From: DATCDE01 sp038252405
GTDB taxonomy: Bacteria; Actinomycetota; Actinomycetes; Prado026
NCBI GenBank assembly: GCA_038252405.1
Contig: JBBSAJ010000002.1
Coordinates: 62,001-126,000 of the forward strand
Length of the DNA: 64,000 nucleotides
Direction of reading: 5' to 3'
Each line of letters begins with the position of its first letter. Positions within the stretch are counted from its first letter, which is position 1. Positions 24,541-32,975 of the stretch are shown here, one piece after another. The notes below the pieces were generated by a model. It was not told the DNA's origin, did no database searches, and saw only the letters and a list, made by a program, of their open reading frames with translations. The position numbers and the translations under genes were made by a program.

Positions 24541-25254
24541 GTGACCTCGCATCGTCGCCACGTCCAGCCTCGGCCCGGCCGCCGGCCACGGGGGCGGTCC
24601 GCCGTCCTCGTCGGGCTGCTCGGCACGGGTCTGACACTGGCCGCGGTCGCACCCATGGCCCTGGCCGGTCATGACCACCCGCCCGTCCGCCTCACGGCGG
24701 CTCCCGTCGCCTCCGCGACGGCGCCCGCCAACCCGCTCGCCGCAGCGCGCACCACTCCCGCCGCCGCCACCACCGTTACCGCCGCGCGGGTGGCCAAGCC
24801 GGCGTCCCGGGCGCAGGTGCGCACGACACCAACGGCGGCGGCCGCCCGCCCGACCGCGGTCCGCCCGGTGGCCGGCGGCTACCGGCTCACGGCCCGGTAC
24901 GGCGAGCACAGCGCCCGTTGGTCCCTGGGCTTCCACACCGGGCTCGACTTCGCCGCGAGCACCGGAACCCCGGTGGTCGCGGCCGCGGCCGGAGTGGTGC
25001 GCGAGGCAGGCCGGGACGGCGCCTACGGACGCCGGATCGTCATCGTGCTCGCCGACGGCTCCTGGACGACGTACAACCACCTGTCGGCGATCAGCGTGCG
25101 GGTGGGAGCACCGGTGGGCGCCGGGGAGCGGATCGGCCGGGTCGGCTCGTCCGGGAACACCACGGGTGCGCACCTGCACTTCGAGGTGCTGGCCGGCCCC
25201 GAGCGGTTCGTCGACCCGCTGGCCTGGCTGCGCGCGCACGGGGTGCGGGCCTGA
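24541..25254 (+). CDS. M23-family (LytM) secreted peptidase
   Basis: A 237-residue zinc metallopeptidase-fold protein acting on peptidoglycan cross-links outside the cell. An N-terminal signal/anchor (about 15-41) is followed by an Ala/Thr/Pro linker and a LytM domain (about 115-235) with HTGLDFAASTGTPVVAAA, GRRIVIVLADGSWTTYNHL and GAHLHFEV; the metal ligands of HxxxD, the distal His and HxH are all present, so it is likely active. GTG start at 24541; no convincing ribosome-binding site, so possibly leaderless. Confidence 0.87.
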   Translation: MTSHRRHVQPRPGRRPRGRSAVLVGLLGTGLTLAAVAPMALAGHDHPPVRLTAAPVASATAPANPLAAARTTPAAATTVTAARVAKPASRAQVRTTPTAAAARPTAVRPVAGGYRLTARYGEHSARWSLGFHTGLDFAASTGTPVVAAAAGVVREAGRDGAYGRRIVIVLADGSWTTYNHLSAISVRVGAPVGAGERIGRVGSSGNTTGAHLHFEVLAGPERFVDPLAWLRAHGVRA

Positions 25255-25261
25255 GGCCGGC

Positions 25262-27529
25262 CTACAGCTTCTCGACCGGGGCGTAGCGCAGCAGCAGCCG
25301 CTTCACGCCGGACCCGCCGAAGTCGATGGTGGCCTCGGCACGTTCGGCCGCCCCGGCCGTGCTGACCACGGTGCCCAGCCCGAACGTGTCGTGGCTGACC
25401 CGGTCCCCCGGCTGCAGCGCGACCACCGCGCGGTTGCCGGGGGACGACGTCCCGGGACGGGCGGCCAGCCGGGCCCCCGCGGGGGTGGACGGCGGCGCGG
25501 AGAGCGCTGGCTCCGCACGCTCCCACTCGACCAGCTCGGTCGGGACCTCGTCGAGGAACCGGGACGCCGGCCAGTACTGCGGCGCCCCCCAGGCCGACCG
25601 CACGACGGCTCGGGACAGGTACAGCCGCTGCCGGGCCCGGGTGATGCCCACGTAGGCCAGCCGCCGCTCCTCCTCCAGCTCGCGGGGGTCGCCCAGGGAG
25701 CGCTGGTGCGGGAAGACGCCGTCCTCCAGCCCGGTGAGGAAGACGACCGGGAACTCCAGGCCCTTGGCCGTGTGCAGGGTCATCAAGGTGACCACGCCGC
25801 CGTGCTGGTCGCCGTCCGGGATCTCGTCGGAGTCGGCCACCAGCGACACCCGCTCGAGGAAGTCGGCAAGGGTGCCGTCGGGGTCGGCCTCCTCGAACTC
25901 GCGGGCCACCGCCACCAGTTCGAGGACGTTCTCGGCGCGGGTCTCGTCCTGCGGGTCGCTGGAGGACTGCAGCTCACCGAGGTACCCGGTCTGCTCCAGC
26001 ACTGCCTCCAGCACGGTGGCCGGACCGGATCCGGCCTCGACCAGGGTGCGCAGCGACTCGACCATCCGGACGAAGCCCTCGATCGCGGTCACCGAGCGGA
26101 CCGCGATGCCCGGGGCGTCGGCGGCCCTGGCCAGAGCCTGCCCGAACGGGATCCGCTCGCGGTCGGCGAGCACCTCGACGCAGGCCTCGGCCCGGTCGCC
26201 GATGCCGCGGCGGGGAGTGTTCAGGATCCGGCGCAGCGACACGGTGTCATCCGGGTTGGCCAGCAGCCGCAGGTAGGCGATCGCGTCACGGACCTCCCGG
26301 CGCTCGTAGAAGCGCACCCCGCCGACCACCTTGTAGGGCAGGCCGACCCGGATGAACACCTCCTCGAACACCCGGGACTGCGCGTTGGTCCGGTAGAACA
26401 CGGCCACGTCACCGGCGGTGGCGTGCCCGGCGTCGGTGAGCCGGTCGACCTCCTGGGCCACGAAGGCCGCCTCGTCGTGCTCGTTGTCGGCGACGTAGCC
26501 GACGAGCGGCCAGCCCTGCGCCGAGTCGGTCCACAGGTTCTTCGGCTTGCGGTTGAGGTTGCGGGAGATGACCGCGTTCGCGGCCGACAGGATGGTCTGG
26601 GTGGAGCGGTAGTTGCGCTCCAGCAGGATCGTGTGGGCGGTCGGGTAGTCCTCCTCGAAGGCCAGGATGTTGCGGATCGTGGCGCCCCGGAACGCGTAGA
26701 TCGACTGGTCGGCGTCGCCCACGACGCACAGCTCGGCCGGCTCGACCCCGTGGGCGCCGCGCCCGACCAGCTCGCGCACCAGCACGTACTGGGCGTGGTT
26801 CGTGTCCTGGTACTCGTCCACGAGCACGTGACGGAACCGTCGGTGGTAGTGCTCGGCGACGTCCGGGAAGGCCTGCAACAGGTTGACCGTCGTCATGATC
26901 AGGTCGTCGAAGTCCATGGCGTTGGCCTCGCGCAGCCGCTGCTGGTAGCGCGCGTAGGCCTCGGCCAGGGTCTGCTCCAGGTGGTTGGCCGCCCGCCGCG
27001 CGAACGCCTCGTGGTCGACCAGCTCGTTCTTCAGGTTGCTCACCTGCGCGGAGAACGACCGCGGGGGGTACCGCTTGGGGTCGAGGTCGAGCTCGCGGCA
27101 GACCAGGGTCATCAGCCGCTGGCTGTCAGCGGCGTCGTAGATCGAGAAGGTGGAGCTGAAGCCCAGCTTCGCGTGCTCGGACCGCAGGATCCGCACGCAG
27201 GCGGAGTGGAACGTGGACACCCACATGGCCTTGGCCCGCGGCCCGACGAGGCTGGCCACCCGCTCCTTCATCTCACCCGCGGCCTTGTTGGTGAAGGTGA
27301 TGGCCAGGATCTCCCCCGGCTGGGCTCCTCGGGCCGCCAGCAGGTGAGCGATCCGGTGGGCGAGCACCCGGGTCTTGCCGGAGCCCGCACCGGCGACGAT
27401 GAGCAGCGGGCTGCCCGCGTGCAGCACGGCCTCGCGCTGCTGCGGGTTGAGCCCGTCGAGCAGCGCCTCGGGGTCGGTGCCGGCCCGCGGCGTGGCACGC
27501 GGCTGGGGGCTGTCGAACAGGGTGTCCAT
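25262..27529 (-). CDS. pcrA: ATP-dependent DNA helicase PcrA/UvrD
   Basis: Superfamily 1A 3'-5' DNA helicase for repair and replication restart; 755 residues. Motifs in order: LNPQQREAVLH (Q motif), GAGSGKT (Walker A), TFTNKAAGEM (Ia), VDEYQDTN (II), DADQSIYAFRGA (III), ERNYRSTQTIL (IV), MTLHTAKGLEFPVVFL (V) and YVGITRARQRLYL (VI). A C-terminal Tudor-like piece, GDRVSHDTFGLGTVV, which in PcrA binds RNA polymerase, is present. The ATG at 27529 (MDTLFDSPQP) is chosen because any longer start would invade the divergent PIG-L gene. Confidence 0.96.
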   Translation of the reverse strand: MDTLFDSPQPRATPRAGTDPEALLDGLNPQQREAVLHAGSPLLIVAGAGSGKTRVLAHRIAHLLAARGAQPGEILAITFTNKAAGEMKERVASLVGPRAKAMWVSTFHSACVRILRSEHAKLGFSSTFSIYDAADSQRLMTLVCRELDLDPKRYPPRSFSAQVSNLKNELVDHEAFARRAANHLEQTLAEAYARYQQRLREANAMDFDDLIMTTVNLLQAFPDVAEHYHRRFRHVLVDEYQDTNHAQYVLVRELVGRGAHGVEPAELCVVGDADQSIYAFRGATIRNILAFEEDYPTAHTILLERNYRSTQTILSAANAVISRNLNRKPKNLWTDSAQGWPLVGYVADNEHDEAAFVAQEVDRLTDAGHATAGDVAVFYRTNAQSRVFEEVFIRVGLPYKVVGGVRFYERREVRDAIAYLRLLANPDDTVSLRRILNTPRRGIGDRAEACVEVLADRERIPFGQALARAADAPGIAVRSVTAIEGFVRMVESLRTLVEAGSGPATVLEAVLEQTGYLGELQSSSDPQDETRAENVLELVAVAREFEEADPDGTLADFLERVSLVADSDEIPDGDQHGGVVTLMTLHTAKGLEFPVVFLTGLEDGVFPHQRSLGDPRELEEERRLAYVGITRARQRLYLSRAVVRSAWGAPQYWPASRFLDEVPTELVEWERAEPALSAPPSTPAGARLAARPGTSSPGNRAVVALQPGDRVSHDTFGLGTVVSTAGAAERAEATIDFGGSGVKRLLLRYAPVEKL

Positions 27530-27539
27530 CTCCGGCTCG

Positions 27540-27545
27540 AGTGTA
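27540..27545 (-). promoter_or_regulatory. Possible pcrA -10 element TACACT
   Basis: TACACT ends 10 bases before the pcrA ATG; GGAG sits between them, so leader status is uncertain. Confidence 0.35.
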
Positions 27546-27598
27546 GGTGGCCGGACCGACGGCGAGACCGACGGCAGGCCCACGCGGGGCCGGCCGCA

Positions 27599-27604
27599 TA
27601 GGCT
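27599..27604 (+). promoter_or_regulatory. -10 element TAGGCT, leaderless PIG-L deacetylase promoter
   Basis: TAGGCT ends exactly 7 bases before the ATG at 27612. Confidence 0.55.
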
Positions 27605-27611
27605 GCCGCCC

Positions 27612-28331
27612 ATGCTCTCCGACGCTGAGATCGAGCGCGTGCTCGTCGTGACCGCCCATCCGGACGACGTGGACTTCGGGGCCGGCGGCACCGTGGCCTC
27701 CTGGACCCGGGCCGGCCTCGCGGTGACCTACGCGATCATCACGAGCGGGGATGCCGGCGGCTTCGACCCCGACGTCCCCAGGGACCGAATCCCGGCCATC
27801 CGGCAGGCCGAGCAGCGGGCCGCCGGGGAGCAGCTCGGCGTCCACGACGTGCGGTTCCTCGGCTACGTCGACGGCGAGCTGACCGTCACCCACGAGCTGC
27901 GCCGGGACATCAGCCGGGTGATCCGCCAGGTGCGCCCGCAGCGGATGGTCGTGCAGTCGCCCGAGCGCAACTGGGACCGGATCGGCGCGTCCCACCCGGA
28001 CCACATGGCGGCCGGTGAGGCGGCCCTGCAGGCCGTCTACCCGGATGCGCGCAACCCGTTCGCGCACCCGTCGCTGCTGCGTGACGAGGGGCTGGCCGAG
28101 TGGGTGGTGCCCGAAGTGTGGGTGATGGGCACGCCGGCCCCCAACCACTACGTCGACGTGACGGACAGCTTCGCCGACAAGATCTCAGCGCTGCAGGCCC
28201 ACGCGTCGCAGACCTCGCACGTGGCCGAGCTCGAGGAGTTCGTCCGCGGCTGGGCGGTGCGCACCGCGGCCGCGGCCGGCCTGCCGGAGGGCCGGCTGGC
28301 CGAGGCGTTCAAGGTGGTCGCGACCGGCTGA
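27612..28331 (+). CDS. PIG-L family N-acetyl-sugar deacetylase (LmbE-like)
   Basis: A 239-residue zinc deacetylase of the PIG-L/LmbE/MshB family. The metal site AHPDDVDFGAGGT (15-27) and the conserved GDAGG and SHPDHMAAGEAAL stretches are visible. Relatives act on N-acetylglucosaminyl substrates in mycothiol synthesis (MshB) or conjugate cleavage (Mca); this protein is shorter than typical MshB and Mca, so I do not assign either. Divergent from pcrA with an independent leaderless promoter. Confidence 0.85.
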   Translation: MLSDAEIERVLVVTAHPDDVDFGAGGTVASWTRAGLAVTYAIITSGDAGGFDPDVPRDRIPAIRQAEQRAAGEQLGVHDVRFLGYVDGELTVTHELRRDISRVIRQVRPQRMVVQSPERNWDRIGASHPDHMAAGEAALQAVYPDARNPFAHPSLLRDEGLAEWVVPEVWVMGTPAPNHYVDVTDSFADKISALQAHASQTSHVAELEEFVRGWAVRTAAAAGLPEGRLAEAFKVVATG

Positions 28332-28356
28332 CCCGCTGTCGTTGCAGTCCGGGCCG

Positions 28357-28382
28357 AAGGTCAGGTCCAAAGGTCAGGTCCA
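28357..28382. repeat. 13-bp tandem duplication
   Basis: AAGGTCAGGTCCA occurs twice head to tail; the right copy includes the stop codon of the minus-strand membrane gene (28376-28374). It looks like a recent slippage duplication in the convergent gap. Confidence 0.7.
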
Positions 28383-28727
28383 GAGGACCGCGACGCCGAT
28401 GTTCACCAGGGTGAGGCCGCCGATGGCGCCCCACACGCCGGTGCTCACCGACTCCTTCTTCCGGTTGGCCACGATCAGCCCCAGGATCACCAGGAGCACG
28501 AGCAGCTTCACGGCCACCTTGGTGTTGTTCACCGGGTTCGCCGGGTCGTTCTCGGCCTGCAGGACGCCGACCAGGGCGATGCCGGTCACCAGCTGAGTGA
28601 GCGCCCCGTGGAGCATCGCCGGGTTGACCACCCGGGTGGTGGCAGACATCTGCACCAGGAAACCGCCGAGCAGGCTGGCGAGTCCGACGAAGTGCAGGAT
28701 GAGCAGGACCTTCTCGACCCAGGACAT
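28374..28727 (-). CDS. Small integral membrane protein, four predicted helices
   Basis: A 117-residue hydrophobic protein: helices about 5-26, 39-57, 70-87 and 96-115, with short polar loops (QAENDPANPVNNTK, NRKKES). I do not recognise a characterised family. ATG at 28727 is supported by TAGGCT ending 7 bases upstream. It is divergent from the mprA-like gene, so their control regions adjoin, but the tandem operator there is positioned for mprA. Confidence 0.72.
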   Translation of the reverse strand: MSWVEKVLLILHFVGLASLLGGFLVQMSATTRVVNPAMLHGALTQLVTGIALVGVLQAENDPANPVNNTKVAVKLLVLLVILGLIVANRKKESVSTGVWGAIGGLTLVNIGVAVLWT

Positions 28728-28734
28728 GCCCGGG

Positions 28735-28740
28735 AGCCTA
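28735..28740 (-). promoter_or_regulatory. -10 element TAGGCT, leaderless membrane-protein promoter
   Basis: TAGGCT ends 7 bases before the ATG at 28727, mirroring the PIG-L promoter. Confidence 0.55.
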
Positions 28741-28762
28741 CGGGGCGGCCGGGCCGGCGCTG

Positions 28763-28780
28763 CTCTCAGGTGAGTTTCAG
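28763..28780 (+). promoter_or_regulatory. Tandem heptamer operator upstream of the mprA-like gene
   Basis: CTCTCAG (28763-28769) and GTTTCAG (28774-28780) are spaced 11 bp start to start and end 10 bp before the -10 (CAGGAT, 28791-28796). The same layout occurs before pepD-like and at 37841-37880. Direct repeats one helical turn apart are typical of OmpR-family regulators; binding by the MprA-like protein is inferred. Confidence 0.6.
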
Positions 28781-28790
28781 GTGGTCAGGG

Positions 28791-28796
28791 CAGGAT
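28791..28796 (+). promoter_or_regulatory. -10 element CAGGAT, leaderless mprA-like promoter
   Basis: CAGGAT ends 7 bases before GTG 28804 and overlaps an in-frame ATG at 28795, so the downstream GTG is the better start. Confidence 0.5.
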
Positions 28797-28803
28797 GATC
28801 GCC

Positions 28804-29487
28804 GTGAAGGTGCTCGTGGTCGAGGACGACCCGTCGGTGCGCGAGTCGCTGCGCCGCTCGCTCGCCTTCAACGGCTACCAGGTGGCCCTGGCCGCGGACG
28901 GCGTGGACGGGCTGGCCGCCTTGGACCGGGAGCGTCCCGACGTCGTCGTCCTCGACGTCATGATGCCCCGGATGGACGGACTGGAGACCTGCCGGCGGAT
29001 CCGCGCAGCCGGGATCGACCTGCCGGTGCTCATGCTCACCGCACGGGACGAGGTCTCCGACCGCGTCGCCGGCCTGGACGCCGGAGCGGACGACTACCTG
29101 CCCAAGCCGTTCGCGCTCGAGGAGCTGCTGGCCCGGCTGCGGGCGCTGCTGCGTCGCGCCCCGGACGCCGGTTCCGCGGACGAGTCGCTGCGTTTCGCCG
29201 ACCTGGCGCTGGACCGGGCCACCCGCGAGGTGACCCGTGGTGAGCGGGCCATCCACCTGACCCGCACCGAGTTCGCGCTGCTCGAGATGCTGCTGCTGCA
29301 CCCCCGCCGGGTGCTGACCCGTGAGCAGCTGCTCGAGGAGGTGTGGGGCTACGACTTCCCGACGACCGCGAACTCGCTCGAGGTCTATGTCGGGTACCTG
29401 CGCCGCAAGACCGAGGAGGGCGGCGAGCCGCGCCTGGTGCACACGGTGCGTGGCGTCGGCTACGTGCTGCGCGAGTCACCCCCGTGA
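28804..29487 (+). CDS. OmpR-family response regulator (MprA-like)
   Basis: A 227-residue response regulator with receiver domain (1-115; acidic pocket EDD, phospho-acceptor Asp51 in VVVLDVMMPRMDG, Lys in PKPF) and winged-helix DNA-binding domain (about 130-225; RTEFALLEMLLLHPRRVLTREQLLEEVWGY). Gene order with a sensor kinase and a PDZ trypsin-like protease reproduces the mprA-mprB-pepD locus of mycobacteria, which senses envelope stress. The stop overlaps the kinase start as GTGA. Likely autoregulated through the heptamer pair upstream. Confidence 0.9.
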   Translation: MKVLVVEDDPSVRESLRRSLAFNGYQVALAADGVDGLAALDRERPDVVVLDVMMPRMDGLETCRRIRAAGIDLPVLMLTARDEVSDRVAGLDAGADDYLPKPFALEELLARLRALLRRAPDAGSADESLRFADLALDRATREVTRGERAIHLTRTEFALLEMLLLHPRRVLTREQLLEEVWGYDFPTTANSLEVYVGYLRRKTEEGGEPRLVHTVRGVGYVLRESPP

Positions 29488-30878
29488 CCCGGCTGCGCCG
29501 GACGCTGCGGCTGCGGACCCGGATCGCGCTCCTCGTCGCTGTCGCGGTGGGACTCACGGTGGCGGCGACGTCCGCGGCCGCCTTCTTCACCGTGCGCACC
29601 CAGCTGTACGCGGCGCTCGACCAGTCGCTGCTCGGTCAGGCTCAAGCAGCGATCAACTCGCCGCTGGCGGACCCCACCCGGCTGGTGCAGGTCCCGTCGG
29701 CGGCGCTGGAGGCCGGTGACGTGCGGATCGCGCTGCTCGAGGCCAACGGCACCGCCTTCGTCGCCGCGGGCGGGCTGGCGCCCCCCCTGGCCGACGCGGA
29801 GCTCGCGGTCGCGCAGGGCCGCTCGGGCACGTCGATGCGCGGGGCCCGGGGCATCGGCGAGTCGTTCCGGGTGGTCGCCGTCGCCGTGCGCCCCGGGCTG
29901 GCGCTGGTCCTGGCCCAGTCGACGGCCACCCTGGAGTCCACCTTGAGCGCCCTCGGGCTGGTGCTGCTCATCGTCGGCGTGCTCGGGGTCGGCCTGGCCG
30001 CGGTGGTGGGGCTGCTGGTGGCCCGCGCCTCGCTACGGCCGGTCGAGGCCCTCACGGCCGCGACCGAGCACATCACGGCGACCGAGCAGCTGACCCCGAT
30101 CCCGGTGAGCGGGGACGACGAGCTGGCCCGGCTGACGACGTCGTTCAACGCGATGCTCGCCGCGCTGGAGGCCTCCCGCACCCGGCAGCGGCGGCTGGTG
30201 GCCGACGCCGGGCACGAGCTGCGCACCCCGCTGACCAGCCTGCGGACCAACCTCGACCTGCTGGCCCAAAGCGAGCGGCCCGGCGTGGCTGTCGGCCTCG
30301 AGCCCGGGGAGCGCGCCGCGTTGCTCTCCGACGTCCGGGCCCAGGTCGAGGAGCTCGGCGCCCTGGTGGGCGACCTGGTCGAGCTGTCCCGCGACGCCCC
30401 GCCCGCCACTCGGGTCGAGCAGGTCGACCTGGCCGAGGTGGTGGACCGGTCGGTCGCCCGGGTCCGACGGCGGGCCCCCGGGGTCGTCTTCGACGTGGCG
30501 GCCGACAGCTGGGCCGTGGTGGGCGACAGCACCGCGCTGGAGCGGGCCGTGACCAACCTGCTGGACAACGCGGCCAAGTGGAGCCCCGCGGGCGGCACGG
30601 TGACCGTGGCGCTGTCCGACGGTCGGCTCACTGTGACCGACCAGGGCCCCGGGATCAGCGACGACGACCTGCCGCACGTCTTCGACCGGTTCTACCGCTC
30701 CGATGCCGCCCGGTCCATGCCCGGATCGGGTCTGGGCCTGTCGATCGTGGCGCAGACCGTGCAGCGGCACGGCGGGACCGTGGCCGCCGGGCGGTGCGCC
30801 GGCGGCGGCGCCCAGCTGGTGGTCCAGCTGCCGGGCTCCGGCCTCGCCGCCCCCTCGACGTCGTCCAGCGCTTCTTAG
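29484..30878 (+). CDS. Sensor histidine kinase (MprB-like)
   Basis: A 464-residue membrane kinase: first helix about 14-36, an extracytoplasmic sensor of about 115 residues, a second helix about 155-180, a HAMP linker (about 181-233), the HisKA domain with phospho-accepting His244 in DAGHELRTPLTSLRTNL, and an HATPase domain with NLLDNAAKWSP, DQGPGIS and GSGLGLSI. It phosphorylates the adjacent regulator. The GTG overlaps the regulator stop. In mycobacteria the MprB sensor loop interacts with unfolded secreted proteins; whether that holds here is unknown. Confidence 0.92.
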   Translation: MTRLRRTLRLRTRIALLVAVAVGLTVAATSAAAFFTVRTQLYAALDQSLLGQAQAAINSPLADPTRLVQVPSAALEAGDVRIALLEANGTAFVAAGGLAPPLADAELAVAQGRSGTSMRGARGIGESFRVVAVAVRPGLALVLAQSTATLESTLSALGLVLLIVGVLGVGLAAVVGLLVARASLRPVEALTAATEHITATEQLTPIPVSGDDELARLTTSFNAMLAALEASRTRQRRLVADAGHELRTPLTSLRTNLDLLAQSERPGVAVGLEPGERAALLSDVRAQVEELGALVGDLVELSRDAPPATRVEQVDLAEVVDRSVARVRRRAPGVVFDVAADSWAVVGDSTALERAVTNLLDNAAKWSPAGGTVTVALSDGRLTVTDQGPGISDDDLPHVFDRFYRSDAARSMPGSGLGLSIVAQTVQRHGGTVAAGRCAGGGAQLVVQLPGSGLAAPSTSSSAS

Positions 30879-30893
30879 GGCGCTCTGGCGGCT

Positions 30894-30911
30894 CTCTCAG
30901 CGTGCTCTCAG
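30894..30911 (+). promoter_or_regulatory. Tandem heptamer operator upstream of the pepD-like gene
   Basis: Two identical CTCTCAG copies, 30894-30900 and 30905-30911, are 11 bp apart and end 10 bp before the -10 (CACCCT, 30922-30927). A degenerate third copy may start at 30883. Same geometry as before mprA-like. Confidence 0.65.
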
Positions 30912-30921
30912 ACGCACCCGG

Positions 30922-30927
30922 CACCCT
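30922..30927 (+). promoter_or_regulatory. -10 element CACCCT, leaderless pepD-like promoter
   Basis: CACCCT ends 7 bases before the ATG at 30935 and is positioned 10 bp after the heptamer pair. Confidence 0.45.
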
Positions 30928-30934
30928 TGGGTGC

Positions 30935-32275
30935 ATGACCGAGAACTCGCCCTGGAAGGCCCCCGAGCAGCCAACGGCCCAGGACACCGTCCCGGTGTTC
31001 GCCGGCCCGGTTCCTCCCGCGACCCCCTCGGCCGCCCCTCCCCCGGTGGCCGGGCAGCCCGCGACGCTGACCGACCTATGGGGCCCGCCCACTGGCCCGC
31101 CGTCGCCTCCCGATCCCACGGACACGATCGCCTTCGGCACGCCGCTGCCGGAGGCAGCCCCGGCCGCGGCGGGCTCGGTGCCGCGCAGCCGGCGGGGCCG
31201 CACGGCGGCGCTGGTGACGTCCACCGCCCTGGTCGCCGGCCTGCTGGGCGGCGGCATCGGTGGCGTCATCGGGGCCAACCGGGCCGAGCAGACCGGCACG
31301 ACGACGGTGACGACGGGTACCACCTCGGGCACGACGACCACCGTCCAGCTGCCCACGGGATCGGTCGCGGAGGTGGCCGCCACGGTCGGCCCGAGCGTCG
31401 TGTCGATCCAGTTCCGCAACTCGACCAGTGGTGGCGAGGGGTCCGGGGTGATCCTCACCGCCGACGGCAAGATCCTCACCAACAACCACGTGGTCGAGGG
31501 CGCAGTCGGCGGTGGCACCCTCACGGTCACCTTCAGCGACGGCAAGTCCGTGCCGGCCAAGATCATCGGCCGCGACCCGTCGTCCGACCTCGCGGTCATC
31601 CAGGCCCAGAATGTGACCGGCGCCAAGCCCGCGATGCTGGGCAGCTCGGCCAACCTGGTGGTCGGCGAGTCGGTCGTGGCCATCGGGTCGCCGCTCGGCC
31701 TGTCCGGCACCGTCACCTCCGGCATCGTCAGCGCACTGAACCGTCCGGTGAGCACCGGCACGGGCGCGACCAACGGCGGTGCCGCCTTCGACGCGATCCA
31801 GACGGACGCGGCGATCAACCCGGGCAACTCCGGCGGGGCGCTGGCGAACCTGGGCGGCCAGGTCGTGGGCATCAACTCGGCGATCGCCACCCTCGGCACG
31901 ACGGTCGGCAGCCAGTCCGGCTCGATCGGCCTGGGCTTCTCGATCCCGATCGACCAGGCCAAGCGGATAGCCGACGAGCTGATCAAGTCCGGTCAGGCAA
32001 CCAAGCCGCAGCTCGGCGTCACCGTCGGCGACGCACCGAACGGCGGGGCGCAGATCGGTACGGTCACCGCGAGCGGCGCGGCCGCCAAGGCCGGTCTCAA
32101 GGCCGGCGACGTCGTCACCTCGTTCGGCGGCCGTCCGATCGAGGACGCCAACGCCCTCGTCGCCGCCGTCCGGTCGTCCGCACCGGGCAGCCAGCAGCAG
32201 GTGACCTACGTGCGGGGCGGCCAGACGCTGACCACCACGGTCACCCTCGAATCGGTCCCCTCAACCACCAGCTGA
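30935..32275 (+). CDS. Membrane-anchored trypsin-like serine protease with PDZ domain (HtrA/PepD-like)
   Basis: A 446-residue envelope quality-control protease. A proline-rich cytoplasmic region (1-85) precedes one membrane helix (about 91-113) and a Thr/Gly-rich linker. The trypsin-like domain carries His185 (LTNNHVVEG), Asp218 (SSDLAVIQ) and Ser299 (INPGNSGGAL), so the triad is complete. A PDZ domain follows (about 350-440; GTVTASGAAAKAGLKAGDVVTSFGGRPI). It has its own promoter with the heptamer operator after the kinase gene. Ends before a bidirectional hairpin terminator. Confidence 0.93.
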   Translation: MTENSPWKAPEQPTAQDTVPVFAGPVPPATPSAAPPPVAGQPATLTDLWGPPTGPPSPPDPTDTIAFGTPLPEAAPAAAGSVPRSRRGRTAALVTSTALVAGLLGGGIGGVIGANRAEQTGTTTVTTGTTSGTTTTVQLPTGSVAEVAATVGPSVVSIQFRNSTSGGEGSGVILTADGKILTNNHVVEGAVGGGTLTVTFSDGKSVPAKIIGRDPSSDLAVIQAQNVTGAKPAMLGSSANLVVGESVVAIGSPLGLSGTVTSGIVSALNRPVSTGTGATNGGAAFDAIQTDAAINPGNSGGALANLGGQVVGINSAIATLGTTVGSQSGSIGLGFSIPIDQAKRIADELIKSGQATKPQLGVTVGDAPNGGAQIGTVTASGAAAKAGLKAGDVVTSFGGRPIEDANALVAAVRSSAPGSQQQVTYVRGGQTLTTTVTLESVPSTTS

Positions 32276-32277
32276 CG

Positions 32278-32325
32278 ACGGGTCCGGGTGAGGACGACGT
32301 CTCCGTCGTCCTCACCCCGACCCGT
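32278..32325. terminator. 22-bp hairpin between convergent genes (family copy 2)
   Basis: Arms 32278-32299 and 32304-32325 pair with one mismatch around a TCTC loop. It starts 3 bases after the pepD-like stop and touches the stop of the LuxR regulator gene, so it can serve both strands. It shares the core GGGTGAGGACGACG with the hairpins at 12602 and 54421. Confidence 0.78.
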
Positions 32326-32975
32326 CAGATGAGGCGGCGGTCGGCGGCCCACCGGGTCAGCTCGTGCCGGTTGGACAGCTGCAGCTTGCGCAGCACCGCG
32401 GAAACGTGGGTCTCCACCGTCTTGACCGAGATGAACAGCTCCTTGGCCACCTCCTTGTAGGCGTAGCCGCGGGCGATCAGCCGAAGCACCTCCCGCTCCC
32501 GCTGGCTGAGCCGGTCCAGCTCCTCGTCCACGACGGGGGCGTCCGCCACGCCGGAGAACGCGTCCAGCACGAAGCCGGCCAGCCGCGGCGAGAAGACGGC
32601 GTCCCCGTCGGCGACCCGGTGGATCGCGGCAGCCAGCTCCGGCCCGGTGATCGACTTGGTCACGTAGCCGCGCGCCCCGGCCCGGATCACGCCGATGACG
32701 TCCGCCGCGGCGTCGGAGACCGACAGCGCGAGGAACCGGGTGTCCGGCTGCTGGGCGGTGCAGCGACGGATCACCTCCGCGCCATTGCCGCCCGGCAGGT
32801 GGACGTCGAGCAGAACGACGTCCGGCCGGGTGGCCAGCACCACGTTGACCGCCTGCTCCACGTCGGCCGCCTCGCCAACCACCTCCACCGCGTCACCGAG
32901 CTCGGCCCGCACCCCCGTCCGGAACATCCGGTGGTCGTCGACGATGACCACCCGGGGCGGCTGCTCGTCGCTCAT
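32325..32975 (-). CDS. NarL/LuxR-family response regulator
   Basis: A 216-residue regulator with receiver domain (Asp57 in VVLLDVHLPGGNG, conserved DDH near the N-terminus, KS at the usual Lys position) and a C-terminal LuxR helix-turn-helix (about 148-208: LSQREREVLRLIARGYAYKEVAKELFISVKTVETHVSAVLRKL). Its ATG overlaps the stop of the PspC-type kinase gene as ATGA. The pair resembles the Streptomyces MacRS system, in which the kinase carries a PspC domain. Target genes are not identifiable; the divergent PspC protein is a candidate. Confidence 0.9.
   Translation of the reverse strand: MSDEQPPRVVIVDDHRMFRTGVRAELGDAVEVVGEAADVEQAVNVVLATRPDVVLLDVHLPGGNGAEVIRRCTAQQPDTRFLALSVSDAAADVIGVIRAGARGYVTKSITGPELAAAIHRVADGDAVFSPRLAGFVLDAFSGVADAPVVDEELDRLSQREREVLRLIARGYAYKEVAKELFISVKTVETHVSAVLRKLQLSNRHELTRWAADRRLI

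Noticed and set aside
27530..27691. Extending pcrA upstream to an ATG at 27691
   Set aside because: The extension has no helicase homology and would overlap the start of the divergent PIG-L gene, which has its own leaderless promoter; MDTLFDSPQP at 27529 fits.
27612..28331. Assigning the PIG-L protein as MshB or Mca
   Set aside because: It is shorter than those enzymes and lacks the flanking mycothiol context; kept as family-level call.
28795..28803. ATG at 28795 as the mprA-like start
   Set aside because: It overlaps the -10 hexamer CAGGAT; GTG at 28804 gives the usual receiver start VKVLVVEDD and a 7-base leaderless spacing.
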